The notes under the pieces are model-generated. The model was not told the DNA's origin, made no database searches, and saw nothing but the letters and a program-made list of their open reading frames with translations. The translations under genes and the position numbers were made by a program. Shown piece by piece: positions 7,668 through 15,377 of a stretch of 64,000 nucleotides of DNA. Every line of letters starts with the position of its first letter. Position 1 is the first letter of the stretch. The DNA is from Gracilibacillus oryzae (GTDB taxonomy: Bacteria > Bacillota > Bacilli > Bacillales > Amphibacillaceae), in NCBI RefSeq assembly GCF_009498735.1, contig NZ_ML762424.1:353422-417421 (forward strand). Reading direction: 5' to 3'.

Positions 7668-10076
7668 TTACTCTTTCACTCGCATAAGTCGTAAACCATT
7701 CAACGCTACAAGAAGGGTTGCCCCCATATCTGAAACGATAGCAATCCACAGTGTTAACCAACCAGGGATAACCAAAAGCAAAGCAATCAATTTAATTGCA
7801 ATAGCAAAAGTAATGTTTGACTTAATTATATTTAGTGCTTTACGACTAAGTTTTACAGTAAAAGGAAGTTTTGTTAAATCGTCCCCCATTAGAGCAACGT
7901 CTGCCGTTTCTAGTGCTGTATCAGTGCCAGCACCCCCCATTGCTATTCCAACAGTAGAAGCAGCTAATGCAGGGGCATCATTGACACCATCTCCAACCAT
8001 GGCTACATTGCTGTATTGAGATCTAAATTGTTTAATATAATCTAATTTATCTTGTGGCATCAGTTCAGCCTGAACATCCGATACTCCGACATGACTACCA
8101 ATCGCATGCGCAGTACCTTTGTTATCACCTGTAAGCATAATAGTATTTTTGATGCCAAGTTGATGTAGTTTTTGAATGACTTCTTTACTTGATTCACGTA
8201 CTTCATCTGCTACTGCAATAATAGCTAGTATTTCTTTGTCAGTTCCAAAGACCATAGCAGTTTTCCCTTGATTTTGAAGTGCTGTAACTTTTTCCTCTAA
8301 ATTATTATCAAAACTAGAGTTTGACAGTTCCTTAAATAGTTTTGGACTTCCAATATAATAGGTTTTTCCGTCCACTGTACCCTTAATTCCTTTTCCCGTA
8401 ATGGAGGAGAAGTCATCTACCACAACATCTGAATAAGAAATATTCGCCTCTTCTGCTCTTTTCATGATTGCTGATGCAAGAGGGTGCTGAGAACGATACT
8501 CTAATGCAGTAATGATGGATAGCATTTCATTTTCATCTATCTGTTTGTTTAACACGTTAAAATCAGTTACAACAGGAACTCCTTTTGTTAGTGTACCCGT
8601 TTTATCAAATGCTATGGCTTTTAAGGCACCCATTTCTTCTAAATAAACGCCACCTTTTATAAGGACACCTTTTTTCGCTGCATTCCCGATAGCCGATACA
8701 ATCGAAATCGGAGTGGAAATAACCAACGCACAAGGACAGCCTACAACTAAAACAGCTAAACCTTGATAAACCCATGATTCCCAACTACCACCAAAGAATA
8801 ATGGCGGGACTACCGCAACTAACGCAGCAATAATCATAATGATTGGTGTATAATACTTCGCGAATTTTTCAACAAACGCTTGGGATGGCGCGCGTTCTCC
8901 CTGTGCTTCCTCTACAAGATGAATAATTTTTGAAATGGTTGTATCTTCTACTAATTTAGTTATTTCTACTTCAAGTAATCCTTCTTCATTTATAGTACCT
9001 GCAAATACTTCATCGTCAGTCGTTTTTTCAACAGGGACTGACTCACCTGTAATGGCTGCTTGATTCACAGCAGAGTACCCACTTACAACCACACCGTCCA
9101 TGGCAATCTTTTGACCAGGTTTGACAATCATAATATCTCTAACCGCAATATCATCTACATGGATCATCATTTCTTGACCATTTCGTCTAACAAGTGCCTC
9201 TTTAGGTGCAATGTCCATTAATGAACGAATCGATTGTCTTGCCTTATCCATAGAGAAACGTTCTAGAGCTTCACTTATCGCAAAGAGTATGACAACAATA
9301 GAAACTTCTGCCCATTCACCTATAATGGCACCACCTATAACAGCCACTGTCATAAGTGTTTTCATGTCAAATTCAAAGCGCAACAAGTTTTGGAAACCGA
9401 CTTTAAAGAGCGATAATCCCCCGATTAACATCGATGCTACAAATAATAATGTAGTAACAATGTTCTCATCCCCATTTACAAATGATGAAAGGTATCCGAA
9501 AACAATCAATAAGGTCGAATAGAGTAAAGTACTGTGCTTTTTATAAAATGGCACTTTTTCTTCTTTTTCAACCTCTTTCTCCTCTTTAACCTCTTGTGTG
9601 GCTTGACGTACAGGTTTTTCCGGAGCCACTTTAAGGTTCTCGAAAGCACCTGCATCTTCTAATTCTTCAATCGTTGCTTCACCGTATACAGAAATTTTAG
9701 ATGCTCCAAAATTCACTTTTGCATCCTCCACACTCGGAATTTTTTTAACATTTCTTTCAAACTTCCCTGCACAGTTTGCGCATGAAAACCCTTCAACACG
9801 ATATATATTTTTGTCTTTTTTAGCCTCTTGCGGAGCCTGCCGCCTAGGTTTTTCTGGAGCCACTTTAAGGTTCTCAAAGGCACCTGCTTTTTCTAATTCT
9901 TCAACCGTTGCTTCTCCGTAAACGGAAATTTTGGATGCTCCAAAATTTACTTTTGCATCCTCTACTCCCGGAATTTTTTTAACATTTTTTTCAAATTTAC
10001 CTGCACAGTTTGCGCATGAAAATCCATCAACACGATAGACATATTTCTCCTCTAATGGCTTCGTTGCTTCACTCAT
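7668..10076 (-). CDS. cadA: P1B-type Cd/Zn-exporting ATPase with two tandem HMA domains
   Basis: An 802-residue heavy-metal ATPase. Two nearly identical HMA domains, each with GFSCANC, occupy about residues 12-90 and 91-168, followed by a charged linker. The transport motif Cys447-Pro-Cys449, the TGES actuator loop, the phosphorylated Asp491 in DKTGTLTKG, and the GDGVND hinge are all present. Known: the CPC motif with downstream Zn/Cd-type helices belongs to the CadA/ZntA group. It sits behind a consensus promoter overlapped by a CadC-type operator (10193-10233), so it is probably repressed by the CadC encoded at 11334. An AAGGAGGTT ribosome site precedes the ATG. The duplicated HMA is unusual for its near identity. 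Confidence 0.93.
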   Translation of the reverse strand: MSEATKPLEEKYVYRVDGFSCANCAGKFEKNVKKIPGVEDAKVNFGASKISVYGEATVEELEKAGAFENLKVAPEKPRRQAPQEAKKDKNIYRVEGFSCANCAGKFERNVKKIPSVEDAKVNFGASKISVYGEATIEELEDAGAFENLKVAPEKPVRQATQEVKEEKEVEKEEKVPFYKKHSTLLYSTLLIVFGYLSSFVNGDENIVTTLLFVASMLIGGLSLFKVGFQNLLRFEFDMKTLMTVAVIGGAIIGEWAEVSIVVILFAISEALERFSMDKARQSIRSLMDIAPKEALVRRNGQEMMIHVDDIAVRDIMIVKPGQKIAMDGVVVSGYSAVNQAAITGESVPVEKTTDDEVFAGTINEEGLLEVEITKLVEDTTISKIIHLVEEAQGERAPSQAFVEKFAKYYTPIIMIIAALVAVVPPLFFGGSWESWVYQGLAVLVVGCPCALVISTPISIVSAIGNAAKKGVLIKGGVYLEEMGALKAIAFDKTGTLTKGVPVVTDFNVLNKQIDENEMLSIITALEYRSQHPLASAIMKRAEEANISYSDVVVDDFSSITGKGIKGTVDGKTYYIGSPKLFKELSNSSFDNNLEEKVTALQNQGKTAMVFGTDKEILAIIAVADEVRESSKEVIQKLHQLGIKNTIMLTGDNKGTAHAIGSHVGVSDVQAELMPQDKLDYIKQFRSQYSNVAMVGDGVNDAPALAASTVGIAMGGAGTDTALETADVALMGDDLTKLPFTVKLSRKALNIIKSNITFAIAIKLIALLLVIPGWLTLWIAIVSDMGATLLVALNGLRLMRVKE
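9573..10040 (-). repeat. Tandem 234-bp duplication inside cadA
   Basis: The two HMA-coding units repeat with a period of 234 bases (78 residues). For example, the same CTGCACAGTTTGCG string starts at 9767 and 10001. Protein identity is near 90 per cent across the unit, including the linker APEKP.RQA.QE. This indicates a recent in-frame tandem duplication. End positions are approximate. Confidence 0.8.
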
Positions 10077-10192
10077 ATTTAATAACCTCCTTCTTAATTA
10101 ACCATATCTTTTATCAATCAATGCATGTGGAATTCCTATTTTCTTGACCACCTCTCATTATGATATTCATTTGAATATTACGTTATGTTGCT

Positions 10193-10233
10193 ATTATATA
10201 TCCACACATATAGATAGTCAAATGATTATTTGA
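10193..10233 (-). promoter_or_regulatory. cadA promoter with CadC-type operator
   Basis: On the minus strand: -35 TTGACT (10216-10221), a 17-base spacer, and -10 TATAAT (10193-10198). A perfect inverted repeat TCAAAT-N4-ATTTGA occupies 10218-10233 and overlaps the -35 box. This resembles the operator described for staphylococcal CadC. It predicts metal-inducible derepression of cadA. Confidence 0.82.
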
Positions 10234-10322
10234 TTGTATTTTAAATTTTTTTGCTAAGACTAAACTCAACTTTTCTGTTTAATTTCCTCAACTTATTATT
10301 CAAGGCTATTCCTTTAATATTT

Positions 10323-11079
10323 TCATTCCAACCCAACAACTCCTATGATCCAAGAAGCTATATAGAAAACGGCTACACCAAGCAAAACGTAAAGACCAGT
10401 TTTTCGATTTTCAGATTGATTAACAACTGGAAGTAAGTCCGTTGCCGCAACATATAGAAAAACACCTGCTGAAAAGGACAAAGCAATTCTTGCAAAAGAA
10501 TCACCAAGTACTTCAGCTGCAAATCCTGTGTCACTAAGTAGCCATACTAAAGCTCCTCCAAATATAGTAGCCAAAGCCAGTACTGCAGAGGCAATAAACG
10601 CCTTTTTCCTGTCATAAAATGCTGCAAGAACAATCGAAGAAATGGTTAAGCCATCTGGTATTTTATGAAGTAATACAGCAACAAACACAAGGAACCCTAA
10701 TTCACTGCTTACTTCGAATCCCGCAACAATGGAGACCCCATCAAAGAAACTATGAATGGTCATTCCGATGAAGGCACCTAAACCGCCCGTTTTTTTACTG
10801 AGTTTATCCTCATGTGTTTCAAAATGAGTTATGAGGATTCTTTGAAAAGCAAATAATACTAAAAATCCTGTTAATATATAAATTCCATTTTCAGGTGAAT
10901 TTTCTAATCCTTCTGGCATTAGATCAAGAATACCTATGGATAAAAGAAAACCTGCACTAAAAAGCCATTAAATATGTAAGAGCTTTGGGGGACCATTCTT
11001 TTCTCAGGACAATAAGTACCCCAAAAAGATTGGCTGTACTTATGAGTAACACAAGAGATACTACAGTCCATGAGAACAT
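10323..11079 (-). pseudogene. ZIP-family metal transporter, frameshifted
   Basis: The gene begins with a good ribosome site (AAGGAGAG) at 11079 and reads MFSWTVVSLVLL to LMAF. It then runs into TAG at a five-A tract (10959-10963 on the plus strand). Removing one base restores SAGFLLSIGILDLMPEGL and the rest of a ZIP protein of about 251 residues. Typical ZIP motifs remain downstream (HSFFDG and HKIPDG in membrane helices). Known: ZIP proteins move Zn, Fe or other divalent metals into the cytosol. Either this copy is inactive, or the homopolymer was misread. A downstream start at 10919 (MPEGLENSP) would give a truncated 198-residue product. Confidence 0.8.
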
Positions 11080-11158
11080 TACAAACTCTCCTTACTTTGA
11101 TTCATTCCATTTCACAAATAATTCGGACCATCAGGTGACAATTCAGAGAAAAAACAAA

Positions 11159-11190
11159 ATTTAAGCCCCAGTGGATACCAGGGCTTAAAT
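11159..11190. terminator. Hairpin between cadC and the ZIP gene
   Basis: ATTTAAGCCC and GGGCTTAAAT form a perfect 10-bp stem around a 12-base loop. It lies about 140 bases downstream of the minus-strand cadC stop codon. It probably terminates the cadC transcript, though the U tract is weak. Between it and cadC I see no supported gene. Confidence 0.5.
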
Positions 11191-11333
11191 CTCCTTAGAT
11201 AATCATTTATCTGCTGGTCTTTTCTTAGGTGATTTTTATGGTTTACTTTTGAGTAACTGCATTCCATCATGTAAAGTGGAGGACTGTGTTGTTTGTAACA
11301 TTTTAAACAGATTTTTACCAACACTCATTACAT

Positions 11334-11735
11334 TTACTTCTTTTCCTTCAACTGTAGTGCTTCTTGCATAAGGTGATGCACATGATTACTTACCAGCCTA
11401 TAAAAAACCATCTTCCCTTTTTTACGGTACTCGGCGATCCCCATATTACGTAACATACGTAGGTGGTGTGAAGCAGTAGCATTTGTTGAACCAATAATCG
11501 TTGCTACGTCACAGACACACATTTCATCTTCTTGCGTAAGTGCATAAACAATTTTCAATCGTGTATCATCCGCAAAAACTTTAAATAATTGTGACAAGCC
11601 ATCCGTTTGACCGACTTCCTGCTGACGGCGCTCAACCTTTTCGGGGTCATATATAAATGTCTCACAAGCATCTTTCCCCCCTGATTTTACACCATCTAAA
11701 TCATTTTCTTTTTTATTTATGGAAGTAATACTCAA
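11334..11735 (-). CDS. cadC: CadC-type ArsR/SmtB repressor
   Basis: A 133-residue winged-helix metalloregulator. I chose the TTG at 11735 because an AGAGGAGGG site lies 6 bases upstream; upstream in-frame codons have no such site. Cys24 in the N-terminal arm (CETFIYDPEKV) and Cys73/Cys75 in the DNA-binding helix region (EMCVCDVA) match the Cd/Pb/Zn-sensing alpha3N site of CadC. The recognition helix region reads TNATASHHLRML. It probably represses its own promoter (operator 11775-11788) and the distant cadA promoter (10218-10233). In staphylococci cadC and cadA are adjacent; here a broken ZIP gene lies between them. Confidence 0.9.
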   Translation of the reverse strand: MSITSINKKENDLDGVKSGGKDACETFIYDPEKVERRQQEVGQTDGLSQLFKVFADDTRLKIVYALTQEDEMCVCDVATIIGSTNATASHHLRMLRNMGIAEYRKKGKMVFYRLVSNHVHHLMQEALQLKEKK

Positions 11736-11774
11736 AACAAGCCCTCCTCTGTAAATATTGTATACAATGACATT

Positions 11775-11827
11775 CAAATTATTATTTGTTTATATATTAG
11801 TATAAATTCTATAACGTTTTATTGCAA
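11775..11827 (-). promoter_or_regulatory. cadC promoter and operator
   Basis: On the minus strand: -35 TTGCAA (11822-11827), a 17-base spacer, and -10 TATACT (11799-11804). Downstream of the -10, CAAAT-N4-ATTTG (11775-11788) forms an inverted repeat like the one at the cadA promoter. It predicts autorepression by CadC. Confidence 0.75.
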
Positions 11828-11856
11828 CAATAAAATATACATTTGTGTGTTACATC
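11828..11856 (+). repeat. 29-nt repeat flanking gabD, copy A
   Basis: Identical to 13760-13788 at 27 of 29 positions, including a 19-base perfect block. Copy B is in the lspA promoter region. Copy A has the same orientation but no plus-strand gene after it. It abuts the cadC promoter. This suggests a former divergent cadC/lspA promoter region now split by gabD. Confidence 0.65.
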
Positions 11857-12073
11857 GTTAACATAGTCTAAAAAGTATGATCATGAACGTAAATAATCAG
11901 CCACGTTTTTAATAGGTGAAATAATTTTGAAATATTATTTAACAGCTAATTCCCAAGGTTGATATTTAATATATCTTGTCGAGTGAGATTGGATTTTTGT
12001 GGACATTAAAATAGACTTTTAATAGTTAGAAGAAAAAGCATCTACCTCTAATAAAGGCAAATGCTATTTCTTC

Positions 12074-13516
12074 TTAAACACTAAGTGATATATATTTCAC
12101 TTCTAAATATTCCTCAATGCCTTCTTGCCCGCCTTCACGCCCAAAACCACTTTGTTTGATACCACCAAATGGTGCTTGTGCCGCTGATGGAATCCCATCA
12201 TTCCATCCAACAATTCCGTATTCAAGTCCCTCCGAGATACGGGTACCCCTTGATACGTTTTGTGTAAAGAAATAAGCTGCGAGACCAAATGGTGTATCGT
12301 TAGCTGCTTTTACTGCCTCATTATCATAGTCATATTTTGCAATGGGAAGAATTGGTCCAAAGGTCTCTTCATTCATGATAATCATGTCATGATTGGAGTC
12401 GGCTATTATAGTTGGCATATAGAAGTAGGTATCTTTTTCTGTATTTGCTTGCCCTTCACCACCAGTGGTTACCCTTGCTCCTTTTTCCTGAGCATCCTGT
12501 ACGTGGCGTCCTACTTTTTCAAAGCCCTCCTTATTGATTAAGGGACCGACATCAATACCATCTTCCAATCCGTTACCAACGTTAAGCTTCTCAACTTCGG
12601 CAGTCATGCGTCTAACAAGTTCGTCGTAAATACCTGATTGAGCATAAACGCGGTTAGCCGCTATACAAGTCTGTCCGCTATTTCTAAACTTAGCGGCCAT
12701 TAACATTTCAACGGTTTGATCGAGATCTGCATCATCACATACTATTACTGGTGCATGCCCGCCAAGTTCAAGGGAAAGTTTCATGACTTGCTCGGCACCC
12801 TGTTTCATTAACAACTTACCGACAGGCGTTGAACCGGTGAATGTCAATTTACGTACGCGCATATCAGACATAACCGTTTCTGAGAATTTTTCTGGATTTC
12901 CATTTACGACATTGATAACCCCCTTCGGAATACCTGCTTCTTCGGCTAATTCTGCTAGTTTCATACACGTTAAAGGTGTTTCCTCGGGTGGCTTTACGAT
13001 GAACGTACAACCTGCAGCTAGAGCTGGGCCAAGTTTCCTTGTAATCATAGCTGCTGGAAAGTTCCATGGTGTAATTGCCGCAACAACGCCAACAGATTGT
13101 TTAATTACCTTAATACGATGGTTTTCCCTCTTACCAGGAATCATACGCCCATAGATTCGCTTACCTTCCTCGGCATACCACTCTATAAACGATGCTGCAT
13201 ATTGTACCTCACCTTTAGATTCTTTTAATGGCTTGCCATTTTCTTTTGTCATGATTTCGGCGATCTCATTTTCATGCGTCATGATGAGATCAAAATATTT
13301 TCTTAGCACATCGCTACGATCTGCTGCTGACTTCTTGGACCATTTAGGAAGCGCTTGAGACGCTGCTTCAATTGCTTGTTTGGCATGTTCTTCATCAGCG
13401 TCAGGGACCGATCCGATGTATTCTCCTGTTGCGGGGTTGAATACTTTAATCTTTTTATAACTGTCACCAACCCATTCCCCATTAATATAGTTTAAATAGT
13501 CAAGTTGTTCTGCCAT
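12074..13516 (-). CDS. gabD: NAD(P)-dependent succinate-semialdehyde dehydrogenase-like protein
   Basis: A 480-residue aldehyde dehydrogenase. The catalytic Cys284 lies in NSGQTCIAANR and the general base Glu250 in ELGGHAP. The cofactor motif PWNFPAAM and the FTGSTPVG turn are present. Length and sequence style match the GabD group, which oxidises succinate semialdehyde to succinate in the GABA shunt. Other aldehyde substrates are possible. No gabT or GABA permease is adjacent, and the neighbours are metal genes. A 29-nt repeat on each side (11828-11856 and 13760-13788) suggests it was inserted between cadC and lspA. A ribosome site (AGGAGGGGC) lies close upstream of the ATG. Confidence 0.85.
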   Translation of the reverse strand: MAEQLDYLNYINGEWVGDSYKKIKVFNPATGEYIGSVPDADEEHAKQAIEAASQALPKWSKKSAADRSDVLRKYFDLIMTHENEIAEIMTKENGKPLKESKGEVQYAASFIEWYAEEGKRIYGRMIPGKRENHRIKVIKQSVGVVAAITPWNFPAAMITRKLGPALAAGCTFIVKPPEETPLTCMKLAELAEEAGIPKGVINVVNGNPEKFSETVMSDMRVRKLTFTGSTPVGKLLMKQGAEQVMKLSLELGGHAPVIVCDDADLDQTVEMLMAAKFRNSGQTCIAANRVYAQSGIYDELVRRMTAEVEKLNVGNGLEDGIDVGPLINKEGFEKVGRHVQDAQEKGARVTTGGEGQANTEKDTYFYMPTIIADSNHDMIIMNEETFGPILPIAKYDYDNEAVKAANDTPFGLAAYFFTQNVSRGTRISEGLEYGIVGWNDGIPSAAQAPFGGIKQSGFGREGGQEGIEEYLEVKYISLSV

Positions 13517-13831
13517 TAAAGCCCCTCCTTTTTGAAATATGCTTAAGTAATAAGCCTTTTATATATTTTCCATAATCTGCGTTTTTTCATGCGGTTTGTA
13601 GAGTTTTTCTTTGCGGAATCTACGGTAACATTGAACTGATCTGTGATTTTTTGAAACTTAAGTGAAAAATCTAAGACATGATATCTCCTTTCCCGTCTAG
13701 TCCACTTGACAAATCACCCTATTTTTAATGGGATTCTATAAATAACATTTACTCCTTTTCAATAAAATATACATTTGTTTGTTATATCATGTTATACTTT
13801 GAAAAAATGAATTTTTGAGGAGGATAACCCG
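13517..13831. other. Divergent intergenic region, gabD to lspA
   Basis: About 315 bases with no gene. It contains repeat copy B (13760-13788) and a probable lspA -10 TATACT (13793-13798). A TTGACA hexamer at about 13706 lies too far upstream of that -10 to pair with it. The minus-strand promoter for gabD is not obvious. Confidence 0.45.
13760..13788 (+). repeat. 29-nt repeat flanking gabD, copy B
   Basis: Copy of 11828-11856 with two mismatches, ending just before the likely -10 of lspA. Its placement suggests a promoter or operator element for lspA. Confidence 0.65.
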
Positions 13832-14302
13832 ATGTACTATATCATTGCAGTCATTGTTCTAATCCTTGATCAACTATGGAAATCTGCGATTGTCAAATGG
13901 ATGGAAGTAGGTCAAACAATTCCTTTATGGGAAGGCGTATTCCATATTACATCTCTTCGAAATAAAGGAGCAGCATTTGGAATCTTGCAAGGTCAACGCT
14001 GGTTCTTTATTATTGTAACGTTAATTGTTGTACTGGGTATCATTTATTATTTACAAACAGAAGGAAGGAAAAACCGACGAATCTCTTTTGCCTTATCACT
14101 GTTGCTAGGTGGAGCATTAGGGAACTTTTTTGACCGCTTGATTAGAGGAGAAGTAGTAGATAGCCTTGATTTTCGGCTTATTGATTATCCTATCTTTAAT
14201 CTAGCTGATGTTTTCATAGTTTCTGGTGTTGCTTTAATGATATTGGATATGTGGTTGGAAACTCGTAAGGGGCAACAAAAACAGGAAAATGAAAAAGTAT
14301 AG
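13832..14302 (+). CDS. lspA: Signal peptidase II (accessory copy)
   Basis: A 156-residue, four-TM aspartyl protease that cleaves lipoprotein signal peptides. Conserved features are Asp13 in LDQ, Asn44 in SLRNKGAAFG, Asp101-Arg in GNFFDRL, the catalytic Asp110 in GEVVD and the catalytic Asp126 in FNLADVF. An AGGAGG ribosome site precedes the ATG. Known: extra lspA copies are a recurring companion of cad/czc resistance clusters in Firmicutes, although their contribution is unclear. The position inside the metal island supports an accessory rather than the housekeeping copy. LDQLWK replaces the more usual LDQxTK. Confidence 0.9.
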   Translation: MYYIIAVIVLILDQLWKSAIVKWMEVGQTIPLWEGVFHITSLRNKGAAFGILQGQRWFFIIVTLIVVLGIIYYLQTEGRKNRRISFALSLLLGGALGNFFDRLIRGEVVDSLDFRLIDYPIFNLADVFIVSGVALMILDMWLETRKGQQKQENEKV

Positions 14303-14360
14303 TTTAAAACGAGGATTTTTAGTGGAATTAGGAACACAAACAACCAAATATAAATGTACA

Positions 14361-14399
14361 AAAAATCGGTTCATTCGTAATATAGAGAACCGATTCTTT
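14361..14399. terminator. Shared terminator, lspA and ccdA-like genes
   Basis: AATCGGTTC and GAACCGATT pair between two convergent genes, with A-rich DNA on the left and TTT on the right. It can serve both directions. Confidence 0.78.
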
Positions 14400-14404
14400 A
14401 ATAG

Positions 14405-15118
14405 CTATTCAAAAAAGAAATACAAACCGACAAGAAATAATCCAACGCCAATTGCTTTACTCAAGAGTTTCTGCCACCGTACCATCCATCTGGTATTCTT
14501 CAATACCCTAGCCAACCATCCAATGATCAAACAGGGCGTGCCATGTCCGATCCCATATACTAGTAACAAAAGGGTACTTTTAACTAATGACCCAGTAATT
14601 GATGCGAAGGCAATCATTGCAATAATCATAGGTGTTGTACATGGTGATGGTGTAAGGCCAAACAAGGTACCTAACGAGTAAGCCTTCAGTATAGGATTAC
14701 GAGGTTTTTGTTGTTTATTTTCAGGTTTGGCATAAAAGGTAACAACTCTAAAAGGAAGTAACCCTAGAAAGTGATGAAACCTTAATCCGAGAACATAAAA
14801 TCCAATAAATAAAAATAGGAAACCTAGAAAATTATGAAATAAATACTCATATTGTTCCGTCCATTTTAATACTTGCTCACTAAAAAGAATACTAACCACA
14901 CCAAGAATCGTGAAAGTAACTGTAAAAGAAATCATAAAGGACAAAGCGATGGGGAAAATGCTTTTGTTCTTGGATTCCTTAAAGGCAAAGATGCTTGTAG
15001 CCATCCCTAACATACAAGGATTAAAGCTTGTCAATAATCCGACCGAAAAACTAACGATTAATGCAATAGAGAAATGTATATTTGCCAATTGGTCTATAAT
15101 ATGTGTCGCCCACTCCAT
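14405..15118 (-). CDS. CcdA-like thiol-disulfide transmembrane protein
   Basis: A 237-residue membrane protein with about six hydrophobic segments. Two Cys, Cys35 in FNPCMLGM and Cys160 in PSPCTTPM, lie in membrane-start positions typical of the CcdA/DsbD gamma family, which carries electrons from cytosolic thioredoxin to extracytoplasmic thiol proteins. I chose ATG 15118, after a GGAGGGG site; upstream frame extension has no such signal. A charged loop (YAKPENKQQKPRNP) separates the halves. It is a lone gene between two terminators, close to bdbDC. Inference: it supplies reductant to exported thiol proteins or metallochaperones during metal stress. Confidence 0.82.
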   Translation of the reverse strand: MEWATHIIDQLANIHFSIALIVSFSVGLLTSFNPCMLGMATSIFAFKESKNKSIFPIALSFMISFTVTFTILGVVSILFSEQVLKWTEQYEYLFHNFLGFLFLFIGFYVLGLRFHHFLGLLPFRVVTFYAKPENKQQKPRNPILKAYSLGTLFGLTPSPCTTPMIIAMIAFASITGSLVKSTLLLLVYGIGHGTPCLIIGWLARVLKNTRWMVRWQKLLSKAIGVGLFLVGLYFFFE

Positions 15119-15339
15119 TTCTTTCCCCTCCTTGTACAAGACTATGAGGGGAGGACAGGTATTATTCTTTAGAATTTTTGGGAACATTGAACTTAAAGTC
15201 TGACCCTTAACATTTCACTCGCACCTCTTTAAGGGGAAAGGTCATATTTCTTATTCTCTTGTTAAAATCTTTCTGAAGTCAATTATCTTAACCATGTGAG
15301 TATAAGTAGGAAGTTTACTTGATTTAAATGGGATAAACA

Positions 15340-15374
15340 GAAAAGCTGTTCAATTTTCAACTGAACAGCTTTTC
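15340..15374 (-). terminator. Terminator after the second metal ATPase
   Basis: GAAAAGCTGTTCA and TGAACAGCTTTTC form a 13-bp perfect stem immediately downstream of the minus-strand gene ending at 15378. Confidence 0.88.
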
Positions 15375-15377
15375 TAA

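Noticed and set aside
11112..11324. Minus-strand 70-residue open frame after cadC
   Set aside because: It runs through the 11159-11190 hairpin, has no recognisable family and no convincing ribosome site. A small gene or a relic cannot be fully excluded.
11736..11777. Longer N terminus for CadC
   Set aside because: The extra codons lie over the ribosome site and operator; the TTG at 11735 has a proper AGAGGAGGG site.
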